Part shown: positions 1 to 63,205 of the stretch, piece by piece
Numbering within the stretch: the stretch's first letter is position 1
Layout of the letters: the number at the start of each line of letters is the position of its first letter
Assembly: GCA_025642065.1 (NCBI GenBank)
Contig: JAODUP010000453.1
Location: 1-64,000, forward strand
Reading direction: 5' to 3'
DNA from: Paralvinella palmiformis
Taxonomy: Eukaryota; Annelida; Polychaeta; Terebellida; Alvinellidae
DNA length: 64,000 nucleotides
Position numbers and translations under genes: made by a program
Notes under the pieces: model-generated
What the model saw: the letters and a program-made list of their open reading frames with translations, nothing else
Databases searched by the model: none
What the model was told of the DNA's origin: nothing

Positions 1-705
1 ACGCTTTCCCCTTTTAAAAAACAAATGCCATCAGGATTCCACTGGTCATAATTAGCCTTCTGCTATTACCTCTCGGAGGGAAACAACTATTGGTTTTAGT
101 CACTTATTGAAAAAGGTCACCCCTAACTGCTAAACTGTAATTCACCTTCATTACTTCGGTATGAAAATGCATTGCGTACTATAGTTAATAGGTTGTCTAT
201 GCCCCTTTTAGGGAATGGTGTTTAAAATAAAATTGTGCTTTTTAAATAATTATGATAGATAAGTCTTAGTTTGATGTCAAGCAGTCTGATGGAACAGCTG
301 TTGGAGCACTTCCCTACACACTTCCTGGTTGTGGGTTTGAACCTGACTAATGGGTGTGTTTGTGAGATGAGTCCCTGTATTTTTATCTTCTCTGACATAT
401 GTCCCAGTTGTGATCAGCACTGAGGCTATGTAATTCAACTCTTATTTTGATATACATTTTGTATATAATTACAGTGCTAGCCTTTCATGAAGATTCAGTT
501 TATAGGTATTAACTAATATTTGGTATTACACGATATATTGATTGCATCTATGCATTGGGTAAGAGGTGTCCACACAGCAACATCACCTCTATGTCATATT
601 TGTCTTTCCTGTTTAATGCCTAAAGATCTCATTTTCACTAAACTTTAATGAACCCATAGAATACTGAGATGTGCTCCATAATTTTATTCCTGTATTTTCC
701 TGTAG
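1..705 (+). other. TOPBP1 intron upstream of first visible exon
   Basis: No exon or conserved BRCT frame is seen. The only recognisable item is a degenerate tRNA-headed SINE (group C here) at about 283-441. The earlier TOPBP1 exons (start codon and most of BRCT0) must lie before this window. Confidence 0.6.
283..441 (+). repeat. SINE group C copy (degenerate)
   Basis: tRNA-like head with a GGTTTGAACC box-B-like site, followed by a body reading TTGTGAGAT, then CCCTGTATTT and TGTCCCAGTTGTGATCA. The same body recurs at about 8030-8225, 16094-16275, 28395-28542, 46031-46192 and 47661-47824. All copies are diverged and on the + strand, so the group is old. Confidence 0.55.
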
Positions 706-52681
<51,976 letters not shown>

Positions 52682-53127
52682 AACTGCCTCATTGTGTCTA
52701 CCAATTACCTTAGTGTGTTCAGTAATGCTCATTCCATTGGAAGTATATGTTCAATTTTGCTTGCATACACACACACACACAAACATGAGCACGCACACAC
52801 ACTTGCATGGAACAAACATAATGCTATATCTGTTCAACCATTTGATAAATTCCTTGTAAATAATTCAGAATTCTATTCTAGGATTTGTCATCTTTTCTAA
52901 CTGTATTAAATAAATATGTCTATGCAATTTGTGAAGTCATTTTATCCCCGAATCACTTGTATATAGTTTGAATTTTACTTTAGGAAATTATATCTAAATA
53001 ATATTATTTTTGAGCGTGTAATTTTAGGTTTCTCGTCATGATATGTTAGTGTAGTCTGTTTAACATCTCCCATGCTTTAGCTGAACAACCAGCTGTATTA
53101 TGAAAACTGGAAACATTGTACAATAAA
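52682..53127 (+). terminator. TOPBP1: TOPBP1 3' UTR with two poly(A) signals
   Basis: Sequence after the stop has no long frame. Two AATAAA hexamers occur at 52909-52914 and 53122-53127. Either could direct cleavage 10 to 30 bases further on. A short CA-rich tract lies at 52769-52801. Which signal is used cannot be read from the sequence. Confidence 0.6.
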
Positions 53128-53654
53128 ATAATTTATACCTATTTAGCCTTATTTAATTAGATATTTGACAGTTATAATACACCCATAATAATCTCATCAT
53201 GTGTTTGTGATATATTTCTATTTTCAACAGTTGAACTGAAAGGCAAAAACATAACTAGCATTTGTGTCTAAAACATTTATTATTAAAATATTAAAGGAAT
53301 CTCCATGCAACACATGAATACTAAATACTGAAACAAAGCGATGTGTGAGACAGTTCACCATCATGTTAATTTATCTATGGATTTGTAGATTTAGTTATTT
53401 CCTGATTGTGGGGACCATTTTTCGGGGCTCCATGAATAGTAAATTCTCAACAGTTTCAAAGTTATTTTTGTTGATGTTTCCTAGCATTGTGTTTACATGG
53501 TGGCTTCGCGAAGTTTTCTCCTGTAAGAATGTTGTTTTATGCAGTTTGAGTTTAAGCCTGGCTTCACAAATCTTCAGAATTTATAGAATATTTATCTGCA
53601 ACTGGATGTAAAGTTTTAGGGTGTAGGATAAAAGCCCAATAGGATAAAAGTCCG
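53128..53654. other. Intergenic, nothing recognised
   Basis: AT-rich DNA after the TOPBP1 poly(A) signals. No frame, RNA or repeat end identified. Confidence 0.4.
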
Positions 53655-54138
53655 TAGGTCAAAAGCCCCTTATGATAAAACCCCCTGGCCTTATTGGGTA
53701 AATGGACAAAAGCCCCCACTTCTGTGCCATAATTATTCTAATGTCAAAAGTTTTCATAACTTAATTGGAAAGATTTAATTTTGCTTCAGAGAGGCTTCTG
53801 TTGTCAATTGCTCATTGACTTCTCTTTAAATTGCAATACAGTTCAACAGAAACAAATTCAATGATCCACGCTGCTGCTAAGATACCTATTGCAGTTATGA
53901 GGATCAAAGGGATCATCAAATAATCTCAAAGATTATCTAATTTTCATAGTTGATTATTTATTAATAAAACATTTTAATAGATTATCTAATTTTCTAAATT
54001 GAATTTTGTATTAATATCACTTTTTTATTCCAAGCTTCAAAAAGTTCAACCTTTACAGGATATAACATAAGAGGTGGGGGGCCTTTGTCCATTTTCCCCA
54101 TAAGGCAAGACGATTTTATCCTAAGGGTTTTTGTCCAT
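53655..54138. mobile_element. DNA element with about 68-bp inverted ends
   Basis: The left arm (53656-53723) reads GGTCAAAAGCCCCTTATGAT through GGACAAAAGCCCCCAC. The right arm (54071-54137) is its imperfect complement (GTGGGGGGCCTTTGTCC to TTTTTGTCC). A further GGATAAAAGCCCAATA precedes the left arm. The 350-bp centre has no frame. Confidence 0.75.
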
Positions 54139-54296
54139 ATACTAAAGATTTGATTTTACTTATCTTGCATCCGATTAAGATGTTTGAAAAATTTGTGTGT
54201 GTAGTCAGTCATGTCTGCTGCTAATAATTGTACTGTGTCAAGTGTGATTAGTAAGTCACTGTTTCGACACTTTGTTGTATGCATCGTCACACAAGC

Positions 54297-54678
54297 CGGG
54301 GTTCCGATGCTTACTGGAAAATAACAAATACATTTACCAGGTCCTGGAAATCACCTGGGATTTTACAAAATCAGGAAATGTCCTGGAATAATATTGCCTG
54401 TGAAAAAATCACTTCGATCAAAACAGCCCACGAATAAATATTAGCCTGTAGAAGAAAACTTCAATGGTAGTTAGTTAAAATATAAATAAAAGTGGGTGGA
54501 TCAAACAGCTAGAAGGGGTGAGGAGGAGGCTGTACCATAAAATGTTAATAATTTATCATATACTGATTAAATATATGCTTTTTGTGCATTATTTATTACC
54601 TTTAAATCTTGTATACATTGTCCTGGAAAATGATAACAATGTCCTGGAAAATAATATTTCCTTGGCTTTGGGAACCAT
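54297..54678. mobile_element. TCCTGGAAA-rich element, second copy with an insertion
   Basis: GGGGTTCCGATG start, GTCCTGGAAAT and TTATTACCTTTAAATCTTGT, end TTTGGGAACC. Extra DNA at about 54394-54590 splits it relative to the copy at 25113-25320. Confidence 0.5.
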
Positions 54679-55479
54679 GACAAGATGGGGAATCTGGTTG
54701 GCAGAAAGTTAATTAGGCATATAAAATATGTTAGATTAACTGCTGCCAGCCACAAGAACCTTGTGGCAACGTAAGTGTTTATCACCATAAACCTGGTGTA
54801 AATACTAACAGTCCTATTTCTTTAACTAGCAGTGATCCAGTGAAGGCTTGGCTCAATCTTACTTCAATTGTTAATACATCGTCTTCCGATTTTAGATCTA
54901 AATCTGTTAAAGTTATTGTGCTAGGGATTTAACAAGGAACACTAATTTTCTTGACCTTTATGTTATACACTCTACATGATGATCAGAAGGTTAGGGCTCT
55001 TTATCATATGATGACTGAATGTTCAATCGTTGAAGAATAAAGCCATACCTGTGGCTGATTATTTTGTACTGTAAGGCATTGATGTATTACAGCTTATTGA
55101 AATATTGCTTGGAACTGATGGTGATCAGCTCACCATAAGAGTTGGTTCTTGCAGGTTATGGCCTGATTGCATATGAAGAAAGGTCACATACATAACAAAA
55201 ATTGTGGCATAAATATTTAAGAATGTATGGAAGATTTACGGTCACCTCATTACCGGAGTGAATGGAAGGGATCTAGCAGAAACCTATAAAAAGTTGTCCA
55301 AAGTATCATTAATCACATGCTCCCGCTTGTTCAATATTCAGAGGAAAGTAGAGAGACCCTGGCATCTAACTTCCTAAACAGTGCACCTTGAAATATGAAA
55401 AATGAAGACTACTATTTCAGAAGTGAACCTTTTCTACAAAGATAGAAAAATGTGGAAAAGATCAAAATAAATCTTCCAT

Positions 55480-56470
55480 AATTTACGTTTGCCAAACGCC
55501 TGGCGGACAAGCTCATCATTTCTGATGATTGTCTTTCCTCGTGAAGAAATCAGTGATGCCGCTGTATTTGAAATGACCCCCATAACCCCGCTGCTTAAGA
55601 GACCTGGGTTGGATATGGAAGAGATAAATAATTATCGTCCTATTTCTAACTTTAATCTCCAAACTTATTGAAAGTATTGTAGCAAGGGAGAGCACATAGA
55701 GCACAACGATCACCGTGAAGTCTGGTTATTGTAGAGGCCATTCAACAGAAACTGCTTTTGGGGGTGCACGGTGACATTGTTGTGGCTCTTGATTAATGAC
55801 CCATTACACTTTATTTATATGCAGCTTTTGGTGTAATCAATAACACGGTATTACAGAAGCGCATAGAATTTTACTTTGGCTTGTAGGAAAAGGCCTTAAC
55901 CTGGGTAACGTCTTAACTCTCCAACAGAACTGTGTGTTTCAGTCGAAGGTTAAACATCACCAGATGTATGCCTTCATTTTGTGGTACCACAGGAATCCGT
56001 TTTAGCACCAAAGAATTACTGTTTATATACTAAAACAATATTATTGTAATGCCGATAATACTCAATTCTACACGACTTTAAAGCCATATGATAAATATGG
56101 CGGATGTTTCATCTTCAATTGAAGATTGTATTGCAGACTTAAATATTTAGATGAGCAGTAACATGCTGAAATTGAAAAAAGGTAAGACAATTCATTGTTT
56201 AAAAAATCCAAATGGAGAAGGAATTGAATTCTATATTAAAGTTCTGTTGTTATCAGCGAGTGCAGAATTATGCTGCACGTCTGGTGACACGTACTCGCAA
56301 AAAGGGAACACTGACTTCCTATACGTTTCAGGTCACACTACGAGATCCTGTTTCACACACTCAACGCACTGAGTGGAACAGCACAACTGTATCTAAATAA
56401 TCTGATCCAAAAGTAAATACGGTGGTTTACATTTAAAACAGAATCAAAACGTTTTCTTAGATCATATGGG
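55480..56470 (+). mobile_element. Reverse-transcriptase remnant of a CR1/L2-type LINE
   Basis: Broken frames give TPLLKRPGLDMEEINNYRPI, then HSTETAF, then a polymerase-box relic NADNTQFYTTLKP in place of YADDTQLY. After a deletion comes RVQNYAARLVTRTRKKGTL, the post-polymerase block. Many stops; inactive. The MITE at 56541 sits just past it. Confidence 0.65.
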
Positions 56471-56540
56471 GCAAACACATTTTATACATAAATACACTTG
56501 TTATATACATTATAAACAGGCGAATTTAAATAAGTGGGAT

Positions 56541-57138
56541 TTAAAGGGATAGTCCACCTTCATTTCAAATTTTGAGGACTACTATAGCTATACTCGCAAA
56601 TGTCATAAATCATGACAAAATGTCTAAACGATCACCCACATGTTAAATAATCCAGTTCAAAGTGCTGATTAATCGATTTTTAATGGCCTTTGGGCGCCGC
56701 CATTTTTAAGTTAAACAGAGACCGGAAGTTCCTGAATGCTGAAGTCAGTTCAGCGTATCCGGTTGACCTGAAGTCTGTAGAGCCCGTACAAAAGCATGTA
56801 AACAAGTGTGAGCAAAGAATTATTCCAGAACTAAACGGCATTATCGTGTTAAAATTACGTCATGAATGACATACAACCGTATCAGCTACCAGAAGGGACC
56901 TGACAAGAGGTCAATCTAGAGAGGGCCGATGTGACGTCAGAGCATTTCAGTTTCTCCTTCCCGCCTTCGAATCTGGCTTCCGGTGCAACCGTAATGGCGG
57001 CCAACCAGTAATTTGGATTATTCCCCTATATCTATGATATCAGATATATTTCGTGTTTAAAATTGTGGAATATTTGGTTACTGTTCTAAGCATTACATAT
57101 TTTAAAAATTATTTTCTGGGGGTTGACTGTCCCTTTAA
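56541..57138. mobile_element. TTAA-flanked MITE, full copy in intergenic DNA
   Basis: 598 bp. TTAAAGGGATAGTCCACCTT to GTTGACTGTCCCTTTAA with TTAA at both borders. It matches the 18810 copy along its whole length, with scattered substitutions. Confidence 0.88.
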
Positions 57139-58023
57139 GAACCTTACTAAATATTGCTTTACTTAATGTAAGCTTAATATAATCAGCAAACTTATTCCAC
57201 AACCTGGGAGCTGATGCTCAGAAAAATTTGTCTCCGTACATTAATGTGTTGCTTTTTGGCAGCGTCAAAAATTAAATCACAGTGATATTATAAGGAAAGT
57301 AGCACCAGCTTCTGGGAAGAAAGTAAGTCTGAGGATACCTGGTTAAACCTAATGATATTCAGATTGTTGTCTCAGTTACTTTCAATCAATCAAGAGGACG
57401 TTTTGAACACCGAGACTCAGCCCCAGATTGACCGTTAATTAGATGTAATAAAGACGTTATAGTATCTGTGCTAGTGTCCTTTTTCATGCACAGTTCAGAG
57501 ATCTTAGTACTTATAACGACTACCATGAATTCAGTCCAGCATTCGAGATCGACGATCGACTAATATGAGGTACGACGGATCCTGGGGACCCGACCCAATT
57601 TTTGTAACAGATCATTTGTTGGGATAAGATCGGAACACGCCTCGTGCAGGTATGGCTGCACCTGGCAGAGAAACCAAAAAATTCAACAATACTTTGTGAT
57701 TAATAAGTGTGAACCGATTGGTCGAGATTTGCAAACAAACCGCATATTGGTCAATCAGGAATAGCCATATTTTCATCCCTGCTGATAATTCTATGAACAC
57801 ACAAATTTACCAACGAACCCTTCCAGATCAGTTTGTAGATTTATTTATGTAAATACACTTATATAAAGTATAAATTAATTAAATAATTAGTCATTATTCA
57901 TAATGCTAAAGAGTAGTTAATGACGTCACGCCTAAACAGATGGTAAGAGACAAGAAGAAGTCTTGAGTTCTTTTTGTAGCAAGAGAAAGAGCAAATGTAA
58001 ATGAACATTAAAATATCATAGTT
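57139..58023. other. Intergenic, no feature recognised
   Basis: Mixed DNA with a few CpGs (57530-57650) but no supported exon, RNA or repeat end. Confidence 0.35.
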
Positions 58024-58031
58024 GGTTGAAT

Positions 58032-58291
58032 CAGACATGGGGTCAATTCCATTTTCTCGGTTCCAATTCCACTCAGTTCCGTTTGGTCAATTCCACATCA
58101 AGTTTATCAATTCCAAATGTTTCAATTTCAGTTCGGTTTTTTATCGACTCTTTTTACCTACTACCTTTTACCATGAGTAGGTACTCTGAATACCTATTTG
58201 GAACACCTACTCTGAGTAGTTTATATTCCAAGTAGGATTGTCATGGAAGACCATCGATTCCAATTCCGGAATTGAATTGATCCCATGTCTG
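58032..58291. mobile_element. hAT-like MITE with perfect 8-bp target duplication
   Basis: 260 bp. Left end CAGACATGGGGTCAATTCC; right end GAATTGATCCCATGTCTG. GGTTGAAT occurs directly before (58024-58031) and directly after (58292-58299). Eight-base duplications and CAG...CTG ends are typical of hAT. The interior is rich in CAATTCCA direct repeats and carries an ACCATGAGTAGGTACTCTG block. The frame 58026-58235 is repeat translation. Confidence 0.93.
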
Positions 58292-58514
58292 GGTTGAATA
58301 TATGACTAAATTATAACGAAGATGTGTTGCAGCATATGTCGGTCTATCTTTGGCGGCCATCCAACAGTAAATAAACCGATCGAGATCGGTATCCGCAGGA
58401 GATATTGCTACGATTACCTCAACAGTCAACCATTGAAGAGCCAGTCCTCTCACTAGAAGAGTACAAGTACCATGCTCGGGTCCTCAAACTGACCCAGCTT
58501 ACGTCACATTCGGT

Positions 58515-58733
58515 TTAGTATGCGAGATGAAGATGAAGAACTTCCGCTGGAATAACTCTGACTGGTAGATCGTGTTGACATCGGGCTGGTGATTTTGAAG
58601 CGAACTCGGTGTTTGAATCTGGATCAGACTTTTCACGTTGTTGACGTTTCATTTCTATTTGATTTGGGGTAGACGTTTTATCTGGGCTGATATTAAAATA
58701 TAGTGTAGTTGTTGCCATTTTACGTCTATGCAC
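58515..58733 (-). CDS. Weak candidate minus-strand first exon
   Basis: Opens MATTTLYFNISPDKTSTPNQ from an ATG at 58716-58718 after MHRRK and runs 67 codons. A Ser-rich alternative frame overlaps its end. A CCAAT-containing sequence lies upstream on the minus strand (58915-58945). No splice donor or family match was recognised, so it may be chance. Confidence 0.15.
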   Translation of the reverse strand: MHRRKMATTTLYFNISPDKTSTPNQIEMKRQQREKSDPDSNTEFASKSPARCQHDLPVRVIPAEVLHLHLAY

Positions 58734-59014
58734 GAGTGACAGACGCGATATTCAGGGGAATTAAAGTTACTAATGCCACTGAATTGCCTCATTTCAACCA
58801 TTAACAACATATTAATCGAAAGATGCGATTCTAAGAAGCATAATACAAAATTAATTTTTAAAAATGACAATTTATCAAATATTATGCAAATTGAAAAAAA
58901 ATAACTCGATCGTACAACCAATAAACTTTGACCTGGACCAATCACAGTCATGTTCTTATATTCTTTGTGCTGGCGCGTTTCAGAAAATATTAAAATGGAG
59001 CTGAAGATATAATA

Positions 59015-60038
59015 CAGTCATACCCCGTCCTACGATATTAGACACGATATTAGATTTTTTGCGACGGAGGGGCCGCTATAAGAGGGAAATCCATAATATG
59101 ACGTCAGCGCTGCTCGGATGGCTGTGGAACAGTCTAAAATCTTACCCCGTCTCCAACGTGGATCTGGATTCAGTTACGTTGAGCTGAGTACGTAAGGAGA
59201 TTAATTTAAATAAGTGAATAATCTGTACTTTTGAAGCATTTTAAAAAGTCAAATGATGTTTACAATAAGAGGTTAGTTATTGGAGTATCATAGCTGAAAA
59301 TATTTAACCAATCAAACAAGTATTTAATGAGAAAATGTGTGCGCTAAAATACATTATATTTTCAGATAGCTAAAAATAAATTGACTCTGCTAATAACTTC
59401 ACCGCAGGCAGCCAGGTAATGGTCCGTGGTGGGGTTGATAGGACCCACTACACCCCAGAAATGGATATAGCTATCCTAAAAGAGTGTATCAACACTAACC
59501 CCTTCGTTGATGGAAGATGGAACACCGTTTTAGATGCTTTGGAAGCATTTCCGACAAGGCCAGCAACCGGGAGGGAGGTCCGTCAAAGACCCTTTTCAGC
59601 GACTACTGAACTACTTTCACAAAAGTTGCTAGAGGAGGGTGGCTTAGTGGGGGAAGCCGTTATTTCACTCAAGATTAACGATCTACATAGTCACCCCGTC
59701 GTCTCTGTGCGGAGTGTACCCAAAGGTGTCTATTAATTGGTTCCAAAAGCCGTGACGTAACTCGGTAAAAAGCTGGACGTAATGCCTTAAAAATGCGTTT
59801 CGATGTAAATGTTTACTGTTGATACATTTGTTTAATGTTTTACTGTATTTTATTGTATTTTAAATTATTTTACCTTTCACAGTTAATTTATTTAATTCAC
59901 TTTATTATGACGTAGGTAACATGGCTCAGTAACGCAAAATCGGTCGTAGTGACATTCGGTGAACTGAAATTTACTCCAGAAAAATGGCGTAAAGGCGAAT
60001 TTGACGTAAGCCGAAATATATAAAACGGGGTATTACTG
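59015..60038 (+). mobile_element. pogo/Tigger-ended transposon with a Myb/SANT-like ORF
   Basis: 1,024 bp. Left end CAGTCATACCCCGTCCTACG and right end complement CAGTAATACCCCGTTTTATA, each next to TA (59013-59014 and 60039-60040). The ends resemble the CAGGCATACCTCGTTTTATT ends of Tigger elements. It carries one ORF (59419-59736) and no DDE transposase frame, so it is non-autonomous or has lost most of its gene. Confidence 0.75.
59419..59736 (+). CDS. Myb/SANT-like DNA-binding protein, transposon-borne
   Basis: 105 codons from ATG 59419. Residues 10 to 60 read YTPEMDIAILKECINTNPF, a W-containing DGRWNTVLDALEAFP stretch, then ATGREVRQR. This is the pattern of the Myb/SANT-like domains of uncharacterised and transposon-encoded animal proteins (acidic helix 1, NPF, Trp in helix 2, R-rich recognition helix). 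It ends early, and the usual Glu/Arg-rich coiled tail is missing, so it may be truncated by a frameshift near 59600. A CGCAG acceptor-like site at 59402-59406 is just upstream. Confidence 0.5.
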   Translation: MVRGGVDRTHYTPEMDIAILKECINTNPFVDGRWNTVLDALEAFPTRPATGREVRQRPFSATTELLSQKLLEEGGLVGEAVISLKINDLHSHPVVSVRSVPKGVY

Positions 60039-60221
60039 TACGTACAAATAATTGCAATCGTAGATGATATTCATTTGGATTATTCCTTGATTATTGATAA
60101 TGTATCCTGTCTCAAATGAACAATTTTTCTTTTTGCAATTTCCATAAATGTATATTTTATGAGCGTATTAACACATCAAGTCTTGAAACACAAATCAATG
60201 CTAATATTTGCTTTTGTCCAG

Positions 60222-60294
60222 ATTCAGGTTTGGAATCACTAAATAATGCAACGTATTTTGAGCCCCATCCACTCGGAGACAACACCCTCTCCTG
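60222..60294 (+). CDS. Candidate orphan exon
   Basis: 73 bp between a CTTTTGTCCAG acceptor and a GTGAGT donor, open in one frame as DSGLESLNNATYFEPHPLGD then NTLSW. Not recognised. It could be an upstream exon of the 61.6-kb gene or a chance match. Confidence 0.25.
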
Positions 60295-60543
60295 GTGAGT
60301 GGTTGGGGAAAATGAGAAACGAACATAAACACGCAGAACACTTCGTCCATCGAACGCCTGCACTTAAAATTGAATTTCGTCTTAAGGACAGGCTCGCACT
60401 TCTGCATAGCTGTCTGCATATATATTGTAGGATTGCATATAGAAATTTCATAAACAGAGCGAAATATATGTTATATTTCCCATTCAATTATATCTATTCT
60501 TCGATCAAATTCCAATAAGATTTATGAAAACCAGTCTCCGTGT

Positions 60544-60587
<44 letters not shown>

Positions 60588-60949
60588 ATGAAAAACAAGT
60601 GACACTTGAGCCTATTTGATCGGACGCTAATAATCTTAATAGAGTCGCATTGTCTTCAAATCAATCATAATATCAGAACAACAGAACGGTATGAGGCATA
60701 ATATATCAATATTAATATACCTCACATCAGCCGACACCCCCTCCTTCGATGTGTATTTATCGCAGCACTACACACCTGTCCCGATCTTAACACACGCACA
60801 CACACAAAGACACACACACCTCTTCGATCTATGATTCCTAATCGATTTGGTCAGGTAAGTATTAACAGCTTGGACGAGTCGCTTCGTAAGCCGACCCCCG
60901 TTAAGTCTAATGATTGCCGGATTAAGAAACACATAGTACGCTCATTACG

Positions 60950-61596
60950 TCAGTAGAATGGCGCGTGTTATGTTTGTTGCGGGGCTTTAGATGGTCAACG
61001 AAAAAGCTTCCGGTCATCGTATTAACGATATTAAATATTCCAGACGGCGTCGGTATTTAGTCGGTGTGTGCGCGCGCGAGCGAGCGCGTGTGTGTTATAA
61101 CCACCGCGCAGACAGCGACCGTGGAGAGCGAGCGAGCGAGCGAGAGATCGTGCGAAGAAGAAGAAAAAAACAGTCTCTGTTTACCGTGACCTAGCGACAA
61201 CGATTGCCTCGCTACCGAAGCGGCGTACGGCCTAACGTCGACCCACTCGCTCGACGAGACAAACTTCCGACGATTGTTGTCAAAGACGGATCGTGTCAGC
61301 GAGGACTACCTCAGGGTCGACGACGGACGGACCGCGAATTACCGCCATTGTCATAAGGATACCGCTGGCCCGTACTCCGAGTGGGCTGGTGTCCAGTAGC
61401 TCATCCCAGCCGGGACGTAATCCATCGAAGACCTCTTCAACATGGCCACCTAGTGAAGGAAGAACGAGGACTCGGAGGAACTGGATAGCACGTAGACGCC
61501 ATTCGAGAGATAGGCGACACTAAAGTCGACAATTATCAACGATAATTATAATATTATTATTTGAGAGAGACTGAGAGGAAATACGAACAGGCGAGA
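60950..61596 (+). promoter_or_regulatory. CpG-rich promoter and 5' UTR of the next gene
   Basis: CpG density rises sharply. GCGCGCGAGCGAGCGCG lies at 61071-61087 and a GAGCGAGCGAGCGAGCGAGA run at 61127-61146. Stops occur in the frame of the ATG at 61597, the nearest being TAA 61549-61551. A 96-codon Arg/Ser-rich open frame (61236-61523) lacks an ATG and is not supported as a gene. No TATA box is obvious. Confidence 0.6.
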
Positions 61597-61724
61597 ATGA
61601 CTTCGCTGGATCTCTTCCCGCCAAGGCCATACGAGCCACACGAGTTGCCCGAATGGGGGACGGGCAAATTAAAGGCCCAAAGGGGCAACCTGTGGACTGC
61701 CCAGGGACCAACTTGGCAATATTC
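61597..61724 (+). CDS. First coding exon of an unidentified gene (5' part)
   Basis: ATG at 61597 opens MTSLDLFPPRPYEPHELPEW and runs through GTGKLKAQRGNLWTAQGPTW to a consensus GTAAGT donor at 61725, phase 2. The start is supported by the in-frame stop 48 bp upstream and by the CpG-rich 5' DNA. Forty-two codons are seen. It is rich in Pro, Glu, Trp and Gly, with no signal peptide and no motif I recognise. The rest of the gene lies beyond 64000 or in exons I could not find. Confidence 0.55.
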
Positions 61725-62102
61725 GTAAGTAAATGGGGTGAGGGTGGCGTTTTTCGTCATTTATCGGTTTGTTTTGTATTATTTCCCATATTTAAAGTCG
61801 GTGTTAGCTGTTATTTTTTAAGCGATCAATTAGCTACTTGTGGGTGTTTGGTGTTTATGTGGCCCTAATACCGTCATCAATACTACTCCGGGGGAAGCTA
61901 TGTTATCCGATTTCGTGCACTCATTTACTCCATCGGCGCCTATTAACATATCCACTCCTAATGGCTGAAGATTGATTAATAATTAAAAGAAAATCTCTTT
62001 AAGTCAAGCACTACCCGAGCTGGTTTTTCGCTTCGATGCCGAGCTAATTACAAAATTATCTTTTCCCCGCAAACCATTCAGCTTCTCTCTGTTAGCACAA
62101 TC

Positions 62103-62250
62103 GGACACTTTCGTGGTGTAGTTGTTAGCGCACTGTGCCGCAATCCTATTGGTTACATGATCGAATCCCAATGTTTTGTCTGCTCGGGATGTTTCAGCCA
62201 TCAGTAAATAGCTTCAGCCACTTGTTCAACCTATTTCCTGAGGTATTAAT
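62103..62250 (+). repeat. SINE group D copy
   Basis: TTTCGTGGTGTAGTTGTTAGCG then CACTGTGCCGC, a B-box-like GATCGAATCC and CTCGGGATGTTTCAGCCATC. Best copy of the group; partner at 41990-42135. Confidence 0.6.
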
Positions 62251-62659
62251 ACCACTCCTATTTATATTGGTGTGTGGCGCAATACCAGTAGGGTTTTGTA
62301 TACAGATAAGTGTTATCATTAGTATACTTCTGCACGATATCGTTTTCATTCATCATAATACCATCGTGTTTTGTAATAATAATTCGTCGCTTACCCGTTT
62401 GTATTATTTTCTCCCTATACATTAATGTTCATATGCTTTGGCACCCCCCCCCCCACCCGCCCTCCCCCGAACTGCTCATTGCAAAATCCACATAACCCTC
62501 TCCGTTGATTTCCGGTGATCCCCGACACGCAACAGTCTATCAGAAACAATACCAGAGAGACAATGGCCATATAACTCGGGCTAGTCCTATATCATATCCG
62601 AAGCGATATCATTAATTCATCGCGTGCGGCTGCGATGGCCGTTTCAGTCACTTCCCGTT

Positions 62660-62700
62660 GCAAGCGATCCGTGACGTCATAGCAACGTCGCGCTGCCGCC
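62660..62700. promoter_or_regulatory. CRE next to an RFX-like half-site
   Basis: Perfect TGACGTCA at 62672-62679 followed directly by TAGCAACG, a layout like the X-box/CRE pairs of animal promoters. It lies in a CpG-rich stretch of about 100 bp, about 1 kb inside the intron of the 61.6-kb gene. Function inferred. Confidence 0.35.
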
Positions 62701-63205
62701 GAGTTCCCGTTGCTGGGCCGCTTAAAGTTTGATGCCGAGAAATCGATGGGCCTGATCTGCCGCACACGCTCAATGATTAACATAGACACTACGACGACCA
62801 CCATTGTCAAGGCTCACAGACCAGTCTTACCGTGGCTTATGTATGAATACTCAAATAATACACACACACACACACACACACCCACTGGTCACATAGTATC
62901 ATTGACAATTGTTATAATACTGTTCAATCACCGCGTCAACAAACTAGCGTCTTGGCCTCCCGGGGTTTGTCGGCCTCCAAGGACTCCATCCTAACGGCGA
63001 ACAAAAACCGATATTTGTCCATCCGTACTGGCCGCTAAAACGCGTGGTTGGCAGCAATTGGACGTCACTGTATCACCAGTTGTTTACACACCCGCAACAA
63101 TAGCAACGACCAAAGAATATGTTCCCAACGTTTGCAAAACAAAATATATTTTCCAGTCTGTGACTTGTTCTAAGGCCAACGAAATACCCGATTTCAGTTG
63201 ATGAC

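Noticed and set aside
61236..61523. Arg/Ser-rich open frame in the 5' UTR
   Set aside because: No ATG in the frame after the upstream stop at 61233-61235; the first 60 codons look like GC-rich chance coding.
62592..62810. Minus-strand 72-codon frame
   Set aside because: No splice sites, and its start is a run of Val/Met from a repetitive ACG tract; no family recognised.
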